Source of the DNA: Hirudinaria manillensis
Taxonomy: Eukaryota > Annelida > Clitellata > Hirudinida > Hirudinidae
Assembly (NCBI GenBank): GCA_034509925.1
Contig: CM067537.1
Coordinates: forward strand, 4,542,501-4,606,500
Length of the DNA: 64,000 nt
Direction: 5' to 3'
In this document: positions 52,386 to 61,196 of the stretch, one piece after another
Numbering within the stretch: the first letter of the stretch is position 1
Layout of the letters: each line of letters opens with the position of its first letter
The notes under the pieces: model-generated
Database searches by the model: none
What the model saw: only the letters and a program-made list of their open reading frames with translations
Told to the model about the DNA's origin: nothing
Program-made: the position numbers and the translations under genes

Positions 52386-52391
52386 AATAAA
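52386..52391 (+). terminator. poly(A) signal of DNAJC5
   Basis: AATAAA, 84 bases after the stop codon, followed by a T-rich stretch at 52405-52418. Confidence 0.55.
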
Positions 52392-54732
52392 CTTCGTCAT
52401 TCTTTGTTTTTTTTTTGACCATTACATCTCTGAACTGACTGAAACTCATCTGCACAACTTAAGTTCTATTAACAAAAACCATTCCATCCTGCCACCAACT
52501 CATCCACAAACGCCATTCATTCGACCATTCAGCCACTTCTCTTCCACTAACATTCACCTACATTGTTGGTCCAACCAATTCTGGGCCTTGTTTTCCATCT
52601 GGAAATATCTGTTCCATTTCGTCAAATAACAACATTGCTTTAAAACCCACATCTCTTCAGATGGCCTTTGATGGCGAGCCAAGGCGCATCTATGGTTGCA
52701 GTGAATTTATCTTCTAATGTTTATTATTATAATTATCGTTAATATTATGTTATGATTAATATTATTATTATTATTATTAATGTCTTAATTTAGAGTGCGT
52801 CCTGTGGAACTCTGCGGAGTTCAATGTTTAACGATCAAGTTTGTTATCTGTGACAAATCCTGTAAGTTATTTGAAGTTTCTTATCCTGGTAATGTAAAAA
52901 GAGACCATAAAGAAGCTGGACAACGCAAGGAATTTGGAAAGGGAAATTAACCGGACGCGGAACGTGGTTATCCTGGCTGTTGTGGGAACACTCGAAATTT
53001 ACAGAAAGGCGTTGAGAAGTGGAATGGATTTGGAAGTTTGAAAGAATTTTGACTCTTACGATGGTCATTTGAGTAACTCTCCATGTTGGGAAAACATTTT
53101 GCGTTTTGTTGAATCGCGGGCTGTGTTCAGGATCCATTCACTGTCAACTAAAATGTCGAGGATAATAGAGCATCAATGCTACCAATATTGTTATTTCTAG
53201 GAAAAAGTAAAACAATAACAACAAAAATATAGACAATCGAAAAGAAATGCAAACAAGTTCAGAGAAAATGAATTGAGATTGAGCGACAAAGATGCTACAA
53301 AGTTCCGGGTTATCACTGAATTCGAAATGGATTGAAATGCAAAATCCGCTGAGATGAATTTTAAAATATTTCAACGTGAGTTTCGGAAAGCGCTCCGAAC
53401 AGACTTAATATGACTGATGTTGAATCGTTGTCATGGTAACGAGAAGATTACTCCTGTTATCTTCGAATCTTCCATTATTCCAGGCATTTGGGAATTTTAA
53501 ATTTGAAAAATCATTTTTTTTTGCTGCCATTAACTCAAATTCTTGTGTTTTTTGTTGTTGTTGTTGGCTGCATTTGTAAATATTTTCAAAAACATGACCT
53601 TCATTTGTTTAGTTATGGATTTCACCGTTGATTTCGGAAAATAAAAGCATTGGTGATTTGTTTATCATTTTAATTTAATTTATTTACGCTTAAATTATTC
53701 TAAACCGTCGCTATTAAAATAGAAATTTCATATAAAATAAAAAATAATATTTTCAAAGAATTATTGAATTATCTGATCAATTACTGATCTGATCACAGGA
53801 AGAAAACATTGAAGAAAAAGAAGCAAATTGAAGAGCCATTACTGAAAGTATAACATTATAATAGAACTATTACTCGAAATATAATAAAATTTTTATAAAA
53901 ATGTGAAAATAGAAGCACCAATTAATGATTTTTAGAAACGTGAAACGTACATTTATTAATTATTTACTAATAAGTATTTATTAATTAATCGCAATATCCA
54001 ATAGCATTAATTATATTTTGAATTTACTTTGATATGCTTCCTGTTTTCTCGAATTGTTCGCATTAATGAGAAAACAGAGCTTTATAGAAATTAATATTGG
54101 CAATATGGAAGACCATTTCTCACAATTCTACCAACAAAGTGGCCCCTAGGAACACCAGTGCAAGTCCGTGCGTTTCACGGACAAACGTCGTAACAAACTC
54201 GGTAGAAGTCGAATTATTACCAGGATTTATTTGGATAATATTCACGGTGTTATCTGTAAATAATATATTTATTATATGTTATATTTATTTATTATTTATT
54301 AATATATTGTAGGTATTCTTCATTGTCATGTTCAGAATATCAGGATTTATTACTATACATTGCATAATGTATTGTTTAATTATTGACGTCGAAGGGCAGA
54401 TAAACCTAAATAATTTTTAAAATAATAAGTTATTTAAACCATTAAAATCACGTTGGCTTATTGGAACATTAAAGCGAAAAACAGAATTTGAATTAAGTTG
54501 GATTGTGGTCGTCAGTTCCATAGTTTAAGAATCCGTAATAGACATTTTGCTATTTGACGTCAGTTGAAAATTTGATTCATGATGTTAGAGCAGTTATGAA
54601 CAAGGAAGAGATATTTAAGCAGAGAGGCTGGAAAATCATTTAGTAATTCGAATTGTCAAATTACTAAGTCAACCAAGAGGCCTCGTTTTACCAAAATGTT
54701 AAAGGCTTTCCATGGAAGAAAATGATGCGCCC

Positions 54733-54754
54733 AACCCTAACCCTAACCCTAACC
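54733..54754 (-). repeat. short interstitial telomere-type repeat (TTAGGG)
   Basis: Nearly four head-to-tail CCCTAA units without mismatch (TTAGGG on the minus strand). This is the animal telomere unit outside most arthropods. The array is too short to be a functional telomere. Confidence 0.7.
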
Positions 54755-55483
54755 TGCTATTCGTGAATGATTTTTGAAATATTTTATTTGAAACCTCGTA
54801 TAGTTGACAACATTCGAAAGCTTGAATATTTTAATAAATCCGAAAATTTAAATCTTAAGATGAGTTAACTTAAAATGAAGTAAAATGAATTTTGTTGGCT
54901 GGTCACAACCTTACAAAATACAATTTAAAACCTCGGAAATTCTGAGACTCCTCAAAGGCTCCATCCAGCATTTGCATCTGCCAATAAAAAAGACCGCATT
55001 CAGAATTCCATGCCTGAGTAAACAAAAGTTTCAAAGATTTTCCTGGAAGCTGTCAGTTTTAAGCCATCGTGCTTGATTGAATAATTCTCAACTCCTCAAT
55101 TTCAGCAGATTTCATTCACCGAATTACAATTTAATTCATCTAGCAACAAGAGGCTATCAGCAGTTACAATTAGAATAGAATGAGATTTATGTAACATAAT
55201 ATCATATAACTAAATGATTTTTTTCCGTTTTATAATAAATCAAAAAAAAATTAAAAATTGGAATTCAAAAAGGAAAGGAATCAGCCTTAGGAAAAAGAAC
55301 TCCCGCTAGCTGCCGTCACATTACCATGTATGAGAAATTTAGTGCCTTTCTTGGAAATAATCTGCAAAAGAAATTATTCCTTGATGACAGTAAAAAGTTA
55401 GTTTTGGAACAGTTTAATCGGCAAATTACGAGTTAAAGATGTCACGTTTTAGTGCTCTCCTAAAAATATATAAATTTGGAAGG

Positions 55484-55484
55484 C

Positions 55485-55571
<87 letters not shown>

Positions 55572-55573
55572 TA
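55484..55573. repeat. (AAT)n microsatellite
   Basis: About 30 AAT units with one AGT interruption near 55544. It yields poly-Ile shadow frames on both strands. Confidence 0.95.
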
Positions 55574-56689
55574 TTTCCTGGAATATCAGCAAAGTCGCAC
55601 ACGGTCAATAGGACGAGAAGTGATAACAGCTTTAGCAAGAGCTGATCTACAATTATAAGATTTCAGTTCAGTGCACGTGCAAAAGAGGATGTTTTTGAAA
55701 GCAAATATCAAAACAAATGAGGCAACAAATGGTGATTTAATATATAATATATACCAAATGGAAATGATTTATTTCACGGGTAAATAAAAATGAGAAATGA
55801 AGAATATTTTTGAATTTGTTAAAATATTTTATTATTTATGAATAATTTAAGAATAATTGTCGACTCTCTCTAACTCTTGGACTAGTATGAATTTGACAAA
55901 TTAAATTGAAATAGATTACTTAATTAATTTTAAATTATAAACAGTAATTTAGCCGTTAATATTGTTCAACGGAAACACCTCAAATGAGAAACAAAGCACG
56001 CGGCCACGAATAAAATGAAATTAAACGAACTTTAATAATTAAATTAAAATATTTAAATGTAATTGTGCCAACAAAGTTCACTGAGATTGAACGTATCAAT
56101 TAAGCCAATAACTTCTCGTGCTCGAAGATAGATGCATCCACAGAAAGCGGAGCTGGAAAAATGAAATGGAAAGACATTTGTTAAGCAAACCTTTGGAAGT
56201 TTAATTTTCAAGAATTTATATTCGATTGTTTCAGAAGACAGACTTTTCGACAATTTGTTGCTGGAAAATTCACGCCAGGATTTTCTGATGGATTGAGCGA
56301 TTAGGGAAGCACAAAATCTCAACATTAATCTGATGCTTTGCATTTTTTAAAGCTATTCTAAGCCAGTCCAACTTATGTTGAATGTTTTAAATGTTTATTT
56401 TTTACTCGGAACTTCGTTTGACGTGAAAGTCGTGCTTCAGTTTTGAGTCAGTTAACCAACTATCTTTCTAAAGCAATTAGTAATTACTTAGTAATTCGTT
56501 GCATTTTCATTCAAATATGAAAAAGAAAGAAAATAAATGCTTAAATATCTCAAAAACATGATTAATTACGAAATATTTCTGTTTTTTTTTTTAAACAAAC
56601 TAAGTTCTCTCCAACTTTCGCAAGGCATAGTTCTATATATATATACAATATATATATACAATATTGTACACTGTATGTTGATGCTGGAA

Positions 56690-59600
56690 ACTCCTCCTCG
56701 GAGCTTTCCGACAGGGATCCTCAGAGAAGGTCCCCCATCTTCGAACGTTTCGGCCCTTTGAAACCCCTGACGTTCTCCGGGGGTGGGCCGCATCCGGTGA
56801 TCAGCCGGATGTCCCTGTCGGTTTCCATTGTGCGGACTCGAAGCTTAGGCTTTGGAAGGCTCTCATTGGCCTCTTTATGCCATCACGTGCCAGACTGGAG
56901 CGACTACTGAAAGCTCTCGTTGGCTTCTTTCGTCGCTGCACTCAGTCGCTGAAGCGACGCCACCTAGCCCCAATGACTCTCAGTGGCCTTCTTTCCGTCA
57001 TCCCTGCCGCCCAACAGTATCGACTTGGGCTTTAAATTTCCTTTGCAGCGGCGCGCGGTAACAGACATTTCCGTCACCGGCTCCGCGCCTCTCGGGCGAT
57101 GAACTACTTTGGTGGATTTATTCTGACCGGAGATCGGCGGCTTTCTCCGGTCCTTTTGCTATGGCATCCGAAGATGTTTCCTTGCCTCTCATTTGCCAGA
57201 TCCAGAACGAAGCTGCCTCCGCCGCTTCCGACATCTTTGTCATCGTCTTCGTTCTTTCTCGGCTAGATAGGCCTATTTTCGTGAGGAAAGCGTAAGTCGA
57301 CTTGCCGACTACGCCCCTTGCGCCAACTTCTATTTGGAAGAGGTCAACTCTGAACCCTTTCGCTTCCAGGTCCACCGCCAGATCTGCATACTTTTCCGCT
57401 TTCAGCGCATTGCTATATTGCATTCTGTCCTCCCATGGGACCGTCAACTCCACCAAAATGATGGCATCTGACGACGGTGACATCAACACCATATCGGGCC
57501 TCTTGCCACTCTCAATCAGCACCTGGGGATAGTGCCTCATTCCTTCTAAGTCGGCTGCGACTGTCCAATCGTTTGCCTCTGCAAGGATGTCCTTTCTTGG
57601 CGTTTTACATCGCTTTCTGCAGAGGTGTGCGTGGCCCTCGCGCAGGAAGTAAATCTTCCGCTGCTTGGAGATTGCGCGCGAGTTTGCTTTGGTTACTGCT
57701 GCTTTGGTGGCCTCACACACTTCTCGAAGGACCTGATTGTGTCGCCATGTATACCGACCATGGGCAAGGGCGTATGTGCAGTTGCTGAGCACATGATGCA
57801 GTGTCTCGGCTCCGTCGCAGAGTCCACATTTGCTGTCTTCTACTAACCCCCACCTCCTTAAATTGTCCTTGGAAGGCAACTGATCATAAATCGATCTTAC
57901 CGCAAAAGCCAGCCGGAGCGGAGACAACTTCCATAAGTCGCTCCAGGTAAGGGACCGTTGGATCACATCCTCCCAAGTTGTCCACTTACCCTGTTGTGCT
58001 AGCTGTACGGCCTTTGTGACTCGATCTTGTTCCTCTTTCCGCCTCCTCTCCTGGCCAATCATCGCACCCCTGGTCGATGAGCTGGCCTGGGACCATTTTT
58101 GGAAGTGGTTCCATCCCACTGCGTGACGGTCTGTCTGGATAGGACCTCTCACTTCTTCGAACATCAGTACATTTACTGACTCGTCGATCTCTTTCTGCGC
58201 TCGGAACTTCTTTCCAGATCTGAGCAGTGGATTAACTTCACGGATCCTGTTGTCCGCGGAGTTATTGAGCATCCACTGCGTTCGGATTTTGGAGAGTTTG
58301 TACTCCTCCACGATGGACCTAAGTGGCAGTCTAAGGCTCGCGCTCCTGCTGTAGAGGGCAACCGACGACAATGCTGGAGGTAAACCCAGCCATGTCCTGG
58401 TGTGCCGATTGATTTTCCTCTCTAACCCCTCGACCGCCGATAGACCAATCTCATAGATGGTCAAAGGCCAAAGGAGTCTGGGCAGGAGCACAAACTGCAA
58501 AAGCCACACTTTGAAACGACCCTGGAGCGGCGCCGCCTCGATCGCTTGCAGCCCCTTACTGGTTTGCGTGACTATGGCGTTCTTCATGCTTTTGTCGGTG
58601 AGCGAGTCGTCAAACATCCTTCCTAGGCTCTTCACAGGCTCCTCGGATACTGTGGGGATTCGTTGTCCCGCCACCTCGAAGAACGCGTCCCTGCAAATTT
58701 TCCCTCTAACCAAAGAGAGACTCCTGGACTTCGCAGGTTTGAAGGCCATACGACACCATCCTAGCAAGTCGTCCAGCTTGTCCAGGGTTTCCTGAACGAC
58801 TCGCTTCCTATTCATAATCAGGGTGGTGTCGTCCATGAATGCCTTTATTGGAGGCATATACACACCCTTACCAATGTGCGCCTCTGGAATGTCGGACTCA
58901 ACTGCCTTCAGTAGGATCTGCATCGCCAGTACGAACAGGGTCGGAGAGATCGCACACCCCATGGCTATCCCGACCTGCAGAGGAACCCATTTCGTCGTGT
59001 ACGCTTGGGTGGAGAAACGCATCATGAACCCGTTAAAATATTCCTGGAGGATACGGATAACGGGCTGAGGCACATGGTGTGCCTCCAACGTCTTCCACAA
59101 GAGTTGATGCGGCACCGACCCATATGCGTTTGCTAGGTCCAGCCACACTACGTACAGACTCAACCGGCCCCTCCTGGCCCTCTGGATCGCATCCCATATC
59201 ATGGAGGTGTGTTCGATGCAACCAGGTACACCTGGAACTCCTCCCTTTTGGACAGATATGTCAACGTACTGGTTAGCCATCACAAACTCTGTGAGCCTCG
59301 ATGCCATTATGGAGAAGAATATCTTCCCCTCTACATTCAGCAGTGATATGGGTCTGAATTGATTCAGATCCCTGGAGTCTTTCTCCTTTGGAATATAGAC
59401 GCCCTCTGCCTTTTTCCACTCATCGTGGATCGTGGCGGAAGACCACGCCCCCTCGACGAGGGAATACAGCAGATATAGTGTCTTGGGGCATCTTTTGTAC
59501 AGGAGATATGGAACTCCATTGGGTCCTGGCGCTGAGCGGTTTCTCGCTTTTCTAACGACTCTTCTCACCTCCTCGAGCGAAGGAGACGCCATACAAAAGG

Positions 59601-59752
59601 GGCTGGCTGGCAGCGGCACCGCCGGAATGTCCAGCCTTTCCTGAAGAGCCTCGTGCTGGAGGAGGTCACTATAGGTTCTGACTAAGTGTTCCTCCAGTTT
59701 TTCTTGCTCTACAGTAAGCAAGATTTTGGAGGATCTAACAGCGATCTCCCAT
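56690..59752 (-). mobile_element. 5'-truncated non-LTR retrotransposon with restriction-like endonuclease
   Basis: A GC-rich block in AT-rich DNA, reading on the minus strand. It consists of an open frame (59721-57118) and about 430 bases of 3' non-coding sequence with three diverged copies of a GGCTCTCATTGGCCTCTTT-like unit (about 56857, 56908, 56975). A TATA-type simple repeat (about 56635-56662) borders the 3' end. The frame has no upstream ATG: a TAA precedes it by about 16 codons and the 5' zinc-finger part of such elements is missing, so the copy is 5'-truncated, as usual for target-primed reverse transcription. A 9-bp inverted repeat (ACAGCGATC/GATCGCTGT, 59738-59772) lies at the 5' junction. 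No clear target-site duplication was seen. Confidence 0.85.
57118..59721 (-). CDS. reverse transcriptase / restriction-like endonuclease of the retrotransposon
   Basis: 867 codons without a stop. Reverse-transcriptase signatures: NRSAPGPNGVPYLLYKRCP (residues 61-79), QFRPISLLNVEGKIF (121-135), motif A YVVWLDLANAYGSVP (190-204, Asp195), GIAMGCAISPTLF (251-263), and the catalytic motif AFMDDTTLI (294-302) with Met in the variable place of x-x-D-D. A CCHC knuckle CGLCDGAETLHHVLSNC is at 632-648. The restriction-like endonuclease has RPDMVLM (741-747), the acidic residue in ILVELTVPWED (755-765) and EKYADL (776-781). This order (RT, knuckle, endonuclease) defines the R2/NeSL/Hero-type branch; the clade is not resolved. 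The listed first codon is TTG; no true initiation codon is present. Absence of stops suggests a recent insertion. Confidence 0.88.
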   Translation of the reverse strand: MLTVEQEKLEEHLVRTYSDLLQHEALQERLDIPAVPLPASPFCMASPSLEEVRRVVRKARNRSAPGPNGVPYLLYKRCPKTLYLLYSLVEGAWSSATIHDEWKKAEGVYIPKEKDSRDLNQFRPISLLNVEGKIFFSIMASRLTEFVMANQYVDISVQKGGVPGVPGCIEHTSMIWDAIQRARRGRLSLYVVWLDLANAYGSVPHQLLWKTLEAHHVPQPVIRILQEYFNGFMMRFSTQAYTTKWVPLQVGIAMGCAISPTLFVLAMQILLKAVESDIPEAHIGKGVYMPPIKAFMDDTTLIMNRKRVVQETLDKLDDLLGWCRMAFKPAKSRSLSLVRGKICRDAFFEVAGQRIPTVSEEPVKSLGRMFDDSLTDKSMKNAIVTQTSKGLQAIEAAPLQGRFKVWLLQFVLLPRLLWPLTIYEIGLSAVEGLERKINRHTRTWLGLPPALSSVALYSRSASLRLPLRSIVEEYKLSKIRTQWMLNNSADNRIREVNPLLRSGKKFRAQKEIDESVNVLMFEEVRGPIQTDRHAVGWNHFQKWSQASSSTRGAMIGQERRRKEEQDRVTKAVQLAQQGKWTTWEDVIQRSLTWSDLWKLSPLRLAFAVRSIYDQLPSKDNLRRWGLVEDSKCGLCDGAETLHHVLSNCTYALAHGRYTWRHNQVLREVCEATKAAVTKANSRAISKQRKIYFLREGHAHLCRKRCKTPRKDILAEANDWTVAADLEGMRHYPQVLIESGKRPDMVLMSPSSDAIILVELTVPWEDRMQYSNALKAEKYADLAVDLEAKGFRVDLFQIEVGARGVVGKSTYAFLTKIGLSSRERTKTMTKMSEAAEAASFWIWQMRGKETSSDAIAKGPEKAADLRSE

Positions 59753-60026
59753 ACTTATAGGGATCGCTGTATATTTACTGAGGATAACATCGTAACATTG
59801 AATCAAGAAAATTTGTCGATGCAAGCGGTTTCGAACGTTAATGCTCTACACGAGCTGACACCTCAGATGATGATTCATCTTTATAATTGAATTTTCAATT
59901 ATTTCAAATTTTAAATTTAATAATTCATGATCACAGGCTGAATGCAGTCAGAAAATGAATGTTATTTTTCGCTATTTTAATCTTTACAGTACCTTACATG
60001 ACCGTTGCACATGATATTACAACATC

Positions 60027-60112
60027 ATATTGATGATGATACATGCCATGATATTACATTATATTGATACATGCCTTCATATTACATCATATTGATACAT
60101 GCCATGATATTA
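60027..60112. repeat. degenerate tandem repeat with CATATTGATACATGCC core
   Basis: Three to four units built on 'ATATTAC(AT)CATATTGATACATGCCATG' follow one another with small length changes. It is a minor local duplication with no coding content. Confidence 0.65.
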
Positions 60113-60471
60113 CAAATGAAAATTTTTTATGTTTATGTTTTATGTTTCGGATGGATATGGAGCAAATAGTTCTTAATTAATAAATAATTTAATTCTGATT
60201 TATTTGGCAATTTAAAGAAATTCTTGACAACTTATCGCTGAAATACTCCCTAAACTGCAATAAATGATTTCATTTCAAATGTTTTGTCATATTAAGAAAT
60301 TAAAAATTCATTTTATTTTTATAGATCACAATTAGTGACGTAGTTTTGATTTTATTTTTGTTACGAGGTCGCTAATTAATTAATATAAAATAGCTATTAA
60401 CAAATTCTTTTGTTAAAATTAAAAATTAATTTGATAATAATTGACATCTTAATAAGCAATTATTGTTTTAG

Positions 60472-60567
60472 TTCAAATACTGGATGTATTTGCGGCATTT
60501 CAACCAATTCAAGGAGCAAAAGGAGCGAGAAAATAACATTTGGTCGTACGTTTGGATCTTCAATTAG
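60472..60567 (+). CDS. weak candidate terminal exon
   Basis: After a TTGTTTTAG acceptor one frame encodes 31 residues (FKYWMYLRHFNQFKEQKERE, then NNIWSYVWIFN) and a TAG. The charged and aromatic composition is protein-like and local GC is raised, but the other frames are also open here and a family is not recognised. Confidence 0.2.
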   Translation, partial: FKYWMYLRHFNQFKEQKERENNIWSYVWIFN

Positions 60568-61113
60568 CTGCTTTTGGTGCAAACTGAGGCCTTTAATGAA
60601 GAGCGTAGTGGATCTTTCCATGCGAAGACGTCATCCATTTCCATCTGCAGATCCACAAGCAATTTACAGGTTGCTACCAGGTTAAAGTCGCATCACAAGG
60701 GTCGATTCGAATCGATTTCTGGCATTCTGATTGGACAATTGAAACGTCACGTGACTTGAAAATTGAAACTTGGAAAATTTAAGCCCACCTGAGAGGATGA
60801 GTTCTAGTCTGACCTCTGCTCCAATCTACTTTCGGTTTCGTAATGGTCTGGAAATTTCCTCTTTGACCCCAGCGTTATTTATGGACCTTCTTTGGGGAAA
60901 TTTCGCGTTGGAATGAATCAAGTTCATCGAAATGACTCCGCATTTTTGCTTCCACAATCAGCTCGGTGGATCAGATGTTCCAAACTCAACATCAACCGGG
61001 CAGACATCGCCATTACCATCATCATCATCATCACCACCGATCCAGGAACATATTTCACGTAATGAATGCAGGTCGTGATGGTGATGGCTATGAAAATGAT
61101 AATGAAGTAAAAC

Positions 61114-61144
<31 letters not shown>

Positions 61145-61196
61145 AGAAGAAGAAGAAGAAGAAGAAGAAGAAGAAGAAGAAGAAGAAGAAGAAGAA
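61114..61196. repeat. (GAA)n purine tract
   Basis: About 27 GAA units with few interruptions (GAG near the start, AAA near the end), followed by GAT/GAC triplets to about 61250. It gives poly-Glu/Asp and poly-Ser frames. Such homopurine-homopyrimidine mirror tracts can adopt triplex structure. Confidence 0.95.

Larger units (their letters stand above)
52420..56640. other. spacer downstream of DNAJC5
   Basis: About 4.2 kb without a supported gene. A GC-richer patch at 52890-53140 has a 97-codon minus-strand open frame of mixed composition but no ATG context or splice support. Also present are a short ATT run near 52758-52778, the telomere-like repeat, and the (AAT)n tract. Confidence 0.5.

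Noticed and set aside
52844..53137. 97-codon minus-strand frame downstream of DNAJC5
   Set aside because: Mixed composition is suggestive, but there is no splice support, family match or neighbouring exon.
57302..59644. Several plus-strand open frames inside the retrotransposon
   Set aside because: Antisense shadows of a long GC-rich frame; the minus frame carries the RT and endonuclease motifs.
59818..59872. Hammerhead ribozyme on the minus strand (CTGAGG...GTTCGAAAC)
   Set aside because: The CTGANGA core is not present (CTGAGGT), so only the GAAA half matches.
60690..60715. tRNA B-box-like GGTCGATTCGAATC
   Set aside because: No matching A box or acceptor stem at the right distance.
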